A stretch of DNA of 5,272 nucleotides from Actinomycetes bacterium (GTDB lineage Bacteria; Actinomycetota; Actinomycetes; Mycobacteriales; Mycobacteriaceae): positions 1 to 5,272 of the forward strand of contig JAEXZY010000109.1 in assembly GCA_023404955.1 (NCBI GenBank), given 5' to 3'. Shown here piece after piece: positions 1 to 5,272 of the stretch. Under the pieces are notes generated by a model. The model saw only the letters and a program-made list of their open reading frames with translations. It was not told the origin of the DNA and made no database searches. Both the position numbers and the translations under genes were made by a program. Numbering within the stretch: position 1 is the first letter of the stretch; every line of letters starts with the position of its first letter.

Positions 1-1235
1 TCACCCGTCTCGAAACAACATTCAGCATAATCCAGCAATACGCCTGCATATCGTTTGAAAGTCAATGAAATCGGGCAATACACAAACCCGTCCTTACCCG
101 GTTGCTTTCTCCAATACTTCAACGAATATACGCAAGGTACATTTTCAGAACCTTGTACATATCCGCTGTAAGAGGGATTAAGCCCCAGCTTTTGGCCGGT
201 AATGGGATGTGTGTCACCAGTACCTACACAAGTGTATTCCTTGCGTTTGTCACCTTGCTCAAAAGAGCGATAATACTCCCAAGACAGAGCCAAGGATCCC
301 CAACCACCGTATTCGGGAGCGGCACACATATAGCCATACCATATCTTACCGTCATCGTTGCTGTTGCCTCCCCAATTCATATTGCCATGAGTATGATAGG
401 CAACCTCGAAAACCGATTCTTTTGTCCAATGGTTGTCCCAGGCATGGAGATTGGCATAACATGGTTCCAATGCATATACATTACTAGCAATAATATCATT
501 CAACTCCTTCTTGGCCTCAGTGAATTTCTTCTGATACATATAGAGTTCAGCCAAAAATGCCTTGCAGAAACCTTTAGTAATACGACCGTATTCTCCATCG
601 GCAGGTTCCCAATCCAACTTTTCCATAGCAAACTTAAGGTCTTCCTCAACAACCTGATAAGTGCCCTCCAAATTTTCAGGACGCGCCTTTCCTGCACTGG
701 TTGTATAAGTCTCACCTGTAAGCAACATAGGAACAGGACCAAAGACTTTTGACAAATACAAGTAATTATATGCACGAATGGCACGCGCCTCAGCTTCAAA
801 CTGCGTTTTCTTTTCGACAGAAAGCACGGAAACGTCCACATTCTGCAATCCAGCCAGAAAACGATTGGCCCGGTCAATAGCTTTATAACTCATACGCCAA
901 GCCGTATCCAGCGAACCTTTATTGGCCAATACCGCATGACGCTGCCATTCGGCATCCCAGCCGGATGCCTGACAATCCATCGTACTATGCCCCGCAATAA
1001 ATACATTAGGTTTGAATCCCCATGTTGTATCATCTCCACTGTTGTCACTGCCTTGATAAGTATAAAAAGTATCGTATATACCATAAAGCCCCGACTTTAT
1101 GTTTGTTTCATTCTGATACATGAAATCTTCAGGCAGAATATCGTAATGATCTACTTCCAAATAGTCATCACAGGAACTGGTGGTACCCAAGGTTAGAGCA
1201 CTCAGCAACAATATATGATAAAAACTTTTTTTCAT
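1..1235 (-). CDS. susD: SusD/RagB-family surface glycan-binding lipoprotein, 3'-truncated by window edge
   Basis: This is an outer-membrane lipoprotein that binds glycans at the cell surface and forms the lid on its SusC partner. Translation from the ATG at 1235 is open for 411 codons to the left edge; the family is usually about 500-650 residues, so the C-terminal part is missing. An in-frame TAA at 1248-1250 rules out a longer N-terminus. Residues 1-21 are a lipoprotein signal peptide ending TTSS before lipidated C22; the acidic CDDYLE that follows suits Bacteroidetes surface export. Family marks in order are RAIRAYNYLYLSKVFGPVP (152-170), the TPR-like helix pair KAFLAELYMYQKKFTEAKKE (225-244), KESVFEVAY (272-280) and RYAGVLLDYAE (395-405). 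Residues 281-320 are rich in Gly, Asn, Trp and Tyr and may contribute to the ligand site (inference). It starts 27 bp after susC, so the two are surely cotranscribed. Oddity: nine cysteines besides C22. The symbol is a family label; the substrate is unknown. Confidence 0.95.
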   Translation of the reverse strand, partial: MKKSFYHILLLSALTLGTTSSCDDYLEVDHYDILPEDFMYQNETNIKSGLYGIYDTFYTYQGSDNSGDDTTWGFKPNVFIAGHSTMDCQASGWDAEWQRHAVLANKGSLDTAWRMSYKAIDRANRFLAGLQNVDVSVLSVEKKTQFEAEARAIRAYNYLYLSKVFGPVPMLLTGETYTTSAGKARPENLEGTYQVVEEDLKFAMEKLDWEPADGEYGRITKGFCKAFLAELYMYQKKFTEAKKELNDIIASNVYALEPCYANLHAWDNHWTKESVFEVAYHTHGNMNWGGNSNDDGKIWYGYMCAAPEYGGWGSLALSWEYYRSFEQGDKRKEYTCVGTGDTHPITGQKLGLNPSYSGYVQGSENVPCVYSLKYWRKQPGKDGFVYCPISLTFKRYAGVLLDYAECCFETG

Positions 1236-1240
1236 AATGA

Positions 1241-1256
1241 TATCTGTTTATCTGTT
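1241..1256 (-). repeat. Perfect 8-bp tandem duplication in the susC-susD gap
   Basis: On the coding strand AACAGATA occurs twice back to back (1256-1249, then 1248-1241), filling 16 of the 27 bases between the susC stop and the susD ATG. The second copy ends five bases before the start codon. No Shine-Dalgarno motif is present, so this A-rich repeat is what lies at the susD ribosome entry site. Gain or loss of a copy could change the coupling distance between the two genes (inference). Confidence 0.6.
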
Positions 1257-1262
1257 AAGTAT

Positions 1263-4200
1263 TTAGAATTGTACACTCGCACCGAAAGAAATAGATAACG
1301 GGAACGGATACCGTCCGCCATCGAATCCTGTCAACAACACTCTGTTTGACCCGACTTCCGGATCACCCCATTTATTATAGGAAGAAAGCGTCAATATATT
1401 ATCTGCACTGACAAATACGCGAGCATTCTCCATCTTCGCATGCTTTATCAAATTCTTCGGGAAAGTATAACCAACCTGAATGTTCGAGATCTTCAAATAA
1501 TCACCTTTCTTAATGAAGGCGTCACTGGCACGGTGGTTCTTATTGTGGTCGCCTTTGGTGACACGCGGATATTTACCATTGGGATTCTCAAGAGTCCAGG
1601 CATTCTTCACATATTCTGCCAGAACGTTCTGGTAGCCACCATCAGGACCATACATAGAAGTCAGACGGGCAGCACTATAAGAATAGATATCCATACCAGC
1701 TACCCCATACATATTCATCGAAAAGTCGAAATTCTTATAGGAGGCAGTAAGGTTCAAACCGTAAGAAAGAGTGGGGAAACCATTACCGATAACAGTACGG
1801 TCTTCGTCTGTAATCTGGCCGTCACCATTAAGGTCAATATACTTGAAGTCACCCGGAGCAGTGTCACCATCCTGATACTTGCCTGTAGGCGACTGGGCGT
1901 TCAAGGCATCAATTTCCTGCTGGTTCTGGAAAATGCCGGCTACTTTCCAGCCATAATAAGAACCTACGGCATAACCGTTCTGTGTGATGGAATGGTTATC
2001 CCAATCATCGCCATCCTGCGTACCACCAGAACTGTTGTTTTTGTAAAAAATAGGATCACCGACCTCTACCGCCTCATTTTTCAAGGTAGAACCATTAACA
2101 CGCACTCCTACATTCCAATCACCGAAGCTCTTATTCCATGCAGCACTAATCTCAAAACCTTTGTTACGGATATGTCCGGCATTGGTATACACAGAAGTAA
2201 AACCGGTAGAAGGACGGATCTGACGATAAATAAGCAGATCTTTCGAGTTACGGATAAAGTAGTCAACCGAGAATGAAAGCTCGTTGTTCATAAAGGCCAT
2301 ATCCAGACCGATATTGGTCTGTTCGTTAGTTTCCCACTTCAGGTTTGTATCAATTTCCTTTTGCTGTGCGATACCAGCTCCATTAGTCATACTGCCTCCA
2401 ATCATCATATAATACATACAGTTCAAGGAAGAGAGCTGAGGAACAGAAAGACTGGTCGCACTTCCTGCATTACCCGTCTGTCCCCAACCGGCACGTATCT
2501 TCAGATTACTGAAAAGATTCAGATTCTTGATGAAATTCTCCTCTGACAAACGCCATGCCAAAGAAGCGGAAGGGAAAGTACCGTACCGGTTACCCGATCC
2601 AAAATTAGAAGAGCCATCACGACGTACTGTAGCAGTCAATATATAACGGTCATTCAAACTGTAGGTCAAACGTCCAAAATAAGATTGATAACGGGTTTTC
2701 AAATCACGTCCACCATTCGTAGTTTTGGAAGAGGGATCGTTTGTCAAAGAAATCTGGCGGATATTATCAGCCGGGAAATCACTGGCGCTGGTATTCAACC
2801 AAACACCGTCCGTATCGCTAACAGAGAAACCTGCCATGGCACTGACACGATGATGATCATTCGACCAATCATAATTCACAAACGATTCTAAAGCAATCTC
2901 CGAATTCTGATTCTGGTTGATAGAGTAACTATCTTTACGGTCTTTCGAACCGAATGTACGGGGATTATAGGGAGTATACCCATCATAACCTGATGTAGAA
3001 TAATTGTAGCTACCGATAGCTTTAAAGGTCAATCCCTTCGCAATATCCAATTGCAAGAATGCACTGGCCACCAAACGGTCCCATTTGGAAATCTGGTCGG
3101 TTCTGGTCTTAGCTGCAGCCACCAAGTTATCGGCTCCCTTGTTGATATCACCATCAGACTCTTGTTTATAATGTCCCCATGAACCGTCGGGCAAAACAAT
3201 AGGCATAGAATAAAAAGTTCCATTTTCCACATAATCCATCGTAGGAATAGCTTGTGCATAACTACGCATATTGCCACTAAAATGATGCTGGGCATGTGTA
3301 TAGTTCAAGTTCAATCCCACATGAATGAAATCTTTCACTTTATGGGTGATATTGGCACGAGCTGTCAGACGTTTGAAATAAGATTCAATGACAACACCTT
3401 CATTATTCAGATATCCCACCGAAAGATTGGCTTGTGTAGCTTCCGTACCTCCCGAAGCGGAGAGATTATAGTTCTGCTGCAATGCCGTACGCGACATTTC
3501 ATCCTGCCAATCAATGTTATTCAGTTTGCCAATGTACTCTTCACCAAAAGCCAGATTGGTCATAACCGAACCATTACGACAAGACTCACGCACTGCCTTA
3601 GCAAAGAGGTCCGCATCGGCCACATCTATCTTGTTACTGTTGAACTGAAGAGAATAGTTTGCGGAGAAATCCACCTTTGCCTTACCCTTGCTTCCACTTT
3701 TTGTGGTAATCATAATAACACCATTGGCACCACGTGTTCCGTAAATAGCCGTAGCAGAAGCATCTTTTAGGATTTCAATACTTTCCACATCGTTAGGATT
3801 AAGAAAATCAATGGAAGTACCGACTTGCACTCCATCCACTACATAAAGCGGATCGGAACTACCATTTACGGTGGCTACACCACGAATACGAATGCTGAAT
3901 CCTCCATCGGGCGCACCGGAAGAGCGAATGACGGAAACACCGGCAGCAGCACCTTGCAAACCTTGTCCCAGATTCACCGGATTACGTTTCATCATCTCCT
4001 CTGCATTTACAGAAGTAATGGAACCGGTCAGGTCGGATTTCTTCATCGTACCGTATCCTACCACCACAACTTCTTCCAATGTTTCGGCATCTTCTTTTAA
4101 AACAATCTTCAATGCATTCATCGCCCCACTTACCTTGACGGTCCGCGTCAAATAACCGATATAACTAGCTTTCAATGTAGAGCCTACAGGACATTGTAAA

Positions 4201-4430
4201 GAGAAGTTACCATCCAAATCCGTAATCATACCATTGGTCGTACCTTCCACAATGACATTAGCACCAATAACAGGTTCGCCTTTCTCGTCTACGACCTGTC
4301 CTTTTACTGTGACAACATTCTGCTGTACTACAGAGACACCTGCAAACGGCTGTACACCCATTGCAAAGAGAGGTCCGGCACATGCCAGCGATACTGACAC
4401 GATACCCAAATACTTCATCACATTTCTCAT
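1263..4430 (-). CDS. susC: SusC/RagA-family TonB-dependent outer-membrane glycan transporter
   Basis: This is a complete 1055-residue outer-membrane transporter that imports oligosaccharides into the periplasm using TonB-ExbBD energy. The length is normal for SusC. Residues 1-23 look like a signal peptide ending PLFA. Residues about 41-111 form a carboxypeptidase-D regulatory-like beta-sandwich (VKGQVVDEKGEPVIGANV, then DLDGNFSL). A TonB-box-like segment EEVVVVGYGTMKKSDLTGSI covers 119-138. The plug runs to about 246 and carries the SusC signature DPLYVVDGV (193-201), then SIEILKDASATAIYGTRGAN (217-236). The rest is the beta barrel, ending in the aromatic-terminated strand SISFGASVQF. An Asp-rich loop DLNGDGQITDEDR at 866-878 resembles a calcium loop and is common in SusC. 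There is no STN domain, so anti-sigma signalling is unlikely. The start at 4430 has an in-frame TAA at 4437-4439 just upstream; Met5 at 4418 is an alternative start. The symbol is a family label, not a claim of starch as substrate. Confidence 0.97.
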   Translation of the reverse strand: MRNVMKYLGIVSVSLACAGPLFAMGVQPFAGVSVVQQNVVTVKGQVVDEKGEPVIGANVIVEGTTNGMITDLDGNFSLQCPVGSTLKASYIGYLTRTVKVSGAMNALKIVLKEDAETLEEVVVVGYGTMKKSDLTGSITSVNAEEMMKRNPVNLGQGLQGAAAGVSVIRSSGAPDGGFSIRIRGVATVNGSSDPLYVVDGVQVGTSIDFLNPNDVESIEILKDASATAIYGTRGANGVIMITTKSGSKGKAKVDFSANYSLQFNSNKIDVADADLFAKAVRESCRNGSVMTNLAFGEEYIGKLNNIDWQDEMSRTALQQNYNLSASGGTEATQANLSVGYLNNEGVVIESYFKRLTARANITHKVKDFIHVGLNLNYTHAQHHFSGNMRSYAQAIPTMDYVENGTFYSMPIVLPDGSWGHYKQESDGDINKGADNLVAAAKTRTDQISKWDRLVASAFLQLDIAKGLTFKAIGSYNYSTSGYDGYTPYNPRTFGSKDRKDSYSINQNQNSEIALESFVNYDWSNDHHRVSAMAGFSVSDTDGVWLNTSASDFPADNIRQISLTNDPSSKTTNGGRDLKTRYQSYFGRLTYSLNDRYILTATVRRDGSSNFGSGNRYGTFPSASLAWRLSEENFIKNLNLFSNLKIRAGWGQTGNAGSATSLSVPQLSSLNCMYYMMIGGSMTNGAGIAQQKEIDTNLKWETNEQTNIGLDMAFMNNELSFSVDYFIRNSKDLLIYRQIRPSTGFTSVYTNAGHIRNKGFEISAAWNKSFGDWNVGVRVNGSTLKNEAVEVGDPIFYKNNSSGGTQDGDDWDNHSITQNGYAVGSYYGWKVAGIFQNQQEIDALNAQSPTGKYQDGDTAPGDFKYIDLNGDGQITDEDRTVIGNGFPTLSYGLNLTASYKNFDFSMNMYGVAGMDIYSYSAARLTSMYGPDGGYQNVLAEYVKNAWTLENPNGKYPRVTKGDHNKNHRASDAFIKKGDYLKISNIQVGYTFPKNLIKHAKMENARVFVSADNILTLSSYNKWGDPEVGSNRVLLTGFDGGRYPFPLSISFGASVQF

Positions 4431-4502
4431 AAAATATTAAATACTTAGGTTTAACAAATACCCCAGTCATAGCATATCGGGGGAAAAGACACGCGACACA
4501 AT

Positions 4503-4568
4503 TCTGTGCCAACATAGAGGCACTGCCGTGCCGTAGTAATGGCACATCTGTGCCACCATAGTGGCACA
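4503..4568. repeat. Three tandem 22-bp units, each with a GTGCC-N8-GGCAC dyad
   Basis: GTGCC and GGCAC half-sites alternate through this segment. The dyads are at 4506-4523, 4528-4545 and 4550-4567. Each has an 8-bp spacer and all six half-sites are exact. Dyad centres fall at 4514.5, 4536.5 and 4558.5, exactly 22 bp apart, and adjacent dyads are separated by 4 bp. Units 1 and 3 also share TCTGTGCC and a CATAG core; unit 2 is more diverged outside the half-sites. The regular step of about two helical turns would put three dimeric protein sites on one DNA face. Because half-sites also pair across unit borders, the RNA could fold in more than one way. A dispersed intergenic repeat family is another explanation. 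The pattern is certain; its function is not. Confidence 0.85.
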
Positions 4569-4571
4569 GAT
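4546..4571. promoter_or_regulatory. Perfect 11-bp inverted repeat with 4-nt centre (hairpin or operator)
   Basis: ATCTGTGCCAC at 4546-4556 and GTGGCACAGAT at 4561-4571 are exact reverse complements around CATA. This is the third unit of the 22-bp array with its arms extended on both sides. In RNA from either strand it would form a strong 11-bp stem with a four-base loop. No T-run follows it in either direction, so it is not a standard intrinsic terminator. It lies 73 nt after the hydrolase stop and 116 nt before the susC ATG. It could stop 3'-exonuclease decay, block transcription, or be the strongest operator of the array. Confidence 0.75.
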
Positions 4572-4572
4572 A

Positions 4573-4605
4573 TCGGTAACTATATCCCTTTCTCTTCCAT
4601 ACCGA
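4573..4605. repeat. Short 6-bp inverted repeat in the predicted susC leader
   Basis: TCGGTA at 4573-4578 and TACCGA at 4600-4605 are exact reverse complements 21 bases apart, lying between the promoter candidate and the dyad array. In the leader RNA this could close a stem around a purine-rich loop. A six-base match at this distance can easily be chance; it is recorded because it directly abuts the longer hairpin. Confidence 0.3.
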
Positions 4606-4617
4606 CAAGGGGTGAAT

Positions 4618-4648
4618 TAAATATAGGTTTTTAAAGATCAAATTCAAA
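4618..4648 (-). promoter_or_regulatory. Candidate Bacteroides-type promoter for the susCD transcript
   Basis: On the minus strand, TTTG at 4648-4645 is followed after 19 bp by TATATTTA at 4625-4618. The known Bacteroides sigma-ABfr consensus is TTTG at -33 and TAnnTTTG at -7, so the -33 box is perfect and the -7 box matches five of its six fixed positions, differing only in the last base. The -33 box overlaps the GH31 stop codon. Transcription would begin near 4611, giving a leader of about 180 nt before the susC ATG with the dyad array inside it. In AT-rich DNA such matches arise by chance, so this is a candidate only. Confidence 0.4.
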
Positions 4649-5272
4649 AGTTCAGGGAAGTCCCTTCAACTTGGTTCAGCAACTGCGGTTTCGCCTTCCC
4701 GCAATCCACTTTCACTACCTGAATGCGGTTGTCTGTAGGCAGGCATATCAAGCCCTCTGCCTGTTTCTTATCGGCACTGTACACTTTCAGGTTCATCTTG
4801 CTCCAATCCATTTCAGAGGTGGACTGCGCCAACTTCAGATGAGGAAGCACCGAACCGTCACGCACCAGCATGATTATCGGCAAGCTGCCTGCTTCAATCT
4901 TATGCCATCCGCCTTCATACACTTTCTCTGTCTGATAGTCTATCCACTTTCCTTCGGGAAGGTAAACGGTGCGACCGGTTATACCTGATTCGAGCAAAGG
5001 AGCGACCAAAATCTGCGAACCGAAGAGATATTCATCGTCCACCTTCCATGCTCCAGGGTCATCAGGGAATTCCACGAACAAGGCTCTTAACATCGGCAAA
5101 CCTTTCTCGGTACATTCCTTAGCTTGGGCATAAACATAAGGCATCAGCCGATATTTCATCTCTGCACTTTTGCGGAAAACATCCTGTACACGCTTGCTGT
5201 CGTACAACCACGGCTCTGTCGGAGGTGCACCGTGTGCACGAGTATGAGAAGTCAGAAAACCGAACGGCAACC
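4644..5272 (-). CDS. Glycoside hydrolase family 31, probable YicI-type alpha-xylosidase, C-terminal part
   Basis: GH31 enzymes are retaining exo-acting alpha-glycosidases. Only the last 208 full codons are visible, ending at TGA 4644-4646; the frame stays open to the right edge, so the start and probably 500-600 residues lie outside. The TTG at 5268-5270 is internal, not a start. Numbering visible residues from that codon, 1-21 contain SHTRAHGAPPTEPW, the conserved loop with the substrate-pocket His that closely resembles SHSRLHG of the E. coli alpha-xylosidase YicI. Then come MKYRLMPYVYAQA (38-50), MLRALFVEFPDDPGAW (60-75), YLFGSQILVAPLLE (81-94) and VYLPEGKWIDY (102-112), which mark the end of the barrel and the proximal C-terminal beta domain; a short distal domain finishes the protein. 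The nucleophile and acid/base aspartates lie upstream of the visible part, so activity cannot be judged. Alpha-xylosidase is the best guess from the His loop and PUL setting; alpha-glucosidase remains possible. Probable site is the periplasm (inference). Confidence 0.93.
   Translation of the reverse strand, partial: LPFGFLTSHTRAHGAPPTEPWLYDSKRVQDVFRKSAEMKYRLMPYVYAQAKECTEKGLPMLRALFVEFPDDPGAWKVDDEYLFGSQILVAPLLESGITGRTVYLPEGKWIDYQTEKVYEGGWHKIEAGSLPIIMLVRDGSVLPHLKLAQSTSEMDWSKMNLKVYSADKKQAEGLICLPTDNRIQVVKVDCGKAKPQLLNQVEGTSLNF

Larger units (their letters stand above)
4431..4643 (-). other. 213-bp intergenic spacer between GH31 gene and susC
   Basis: No gene is supported here. The spacer is long for neighbouring PUL genes on one strand, while the susC-susD gap is only 27 bp. 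It contains the downstream half of a promoter candidate near the hydrolase stop, a 6-bp inverted repeat, a three-unit dyad array, and an AT-rich stretch directly before the susC ATG that replaces a Shine-Dalgarno site, as is usual in Bacteroidota. A C4/G4 inverted pair (4461-4464 with 4480-4483) is too weak to call. No hairpin followed by a T-run was found on either strand, so no intrinsic terminator for the hydrolase gene is annotated. Confidence 0.8.

Noticed and set aside
102..752. 216-codon plus-strand open frame opposite susD
   Set aside because: It is antisense to well-conserved SusD motifs and has no family resemblance; it is a by-product of susD codon usage.
500..1084. Two minus-strand frames of 125 and 64 codons inside susD
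   Set aside because: They lie in a different frame from the SusD reading frame, which is open and carries the family motifs; they are shadows.
1797..1835. DLNGDGQITDEDR loop in SusC as an inserted dockerin or EF-hand domain
   Set aside because: A single Asp-rich loop of this kind is common in the SusC barrel; no second loop or domain boundary is present.
1440..2276. 278-codon plus-strand open frame inside susC
   Set aside because: It is fully antisense to the conserved SusC barrel, has an Ile/Thr-rich composition typical of a shadow frame, shows no recognisable domain and has no promoter or start context.
4446..4453. TAGGTTTA on the plus strand as a -7 box for an antisense RNA of the susC leader
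   Set aside because: No TTTG -33 box lies at a fitting distance upstream, and no other sign of an RNA gene is visible.
4546..4571. Hairpin as an intrinsic terminator of the GH31 gene
   Set aside because: The stem is perfect, but no T-run follows it on either strand.
4474..4576. ATATCGG direct repeat (4474-4480 and 4570-4576) flanking the array as a target-site duplication of a small mobile element
   Set aside because: The 7-bp match is short, the enclosed segment has no matching terminal inverted repeats, and the array itself explains the structure better.
4258..4647. Minus-strand 129-codon frame spanning the GH31-susC spacer
   Set aside because: It starts at TTG, runs through the palindromic array and then overlaps the susC N-terminus in another frame; the Cys- and Arg-rich product looks like no known protein.

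Overview
The window looks like part of a polysaccharide utilization locus (PUL) from a Bacteroidales gut-type bacterium (Bacteroides, Phocaeicola, Parabacteroides or a relative). The evidence is a SusC/SusD pair of classical architecture, no Shine-Dalgarno motif before either visible start, AT-rich start regions, and a promoter candidate of the Bacteroides -33/-7 type. The species cannot be fixed from the sequence.

All three genes lie on the minus strand, so transcription runs from high to low coordinates. At 4644-5272 is the C-terminal 208 residues of a family 31 glycoside hydrolase, most like the YicI-type alpha-xylosidase branch; its start and both catalytic aspartates lie beyond the right edge. 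A 213-bp spacer follows (4431-4643). It holds a promoter candidate overlapping the hydrolase stop codon and an ordered array of inverted repeats. A complete SusC-like TonB-dependent transporter of 1055 residues (1263-4430) comes next. After a 27-bp gap follows a SusD-like surface glycan-binding lipoprotein, of which the first 411 residues are visible (1-1235); it runs off the left edge. No stretch longer than 213 bp lacks a gene.

The genes fit one pathway. The SusD lipoprotein captures an oligosaccharide at the cell surface and closes over the SusC barrel, which imports it with TonB energy. The GH31 enzyme then probably removes alpha-linked non-reducing-end sugars, possibly xylose, from the imported oligosaccharide. 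SusC has a carboxypeptidase-regulatory-like N-terminal domain but no STN signalling domain, so control through an ECF sigma/anti-sigma relay at this transporter is unlikely.

The most unusual element is in the spacer. A dyad GTGCC-N8-GGCAC occurs three times at exactly 22-bp steps, about two turns of the DNA helix. The third copy is extended to a perfect 11-bp inverted repeat around a 4-nt centre. If the promoter candidate is right, the array sits in the untranslated leader of the susC transcript. It could be a multi-site operator, an RNA switch built from alternative hairpins, or a dispersed intergenic repeat; the sequence alone does not decide. I see no wholly new protein system here.
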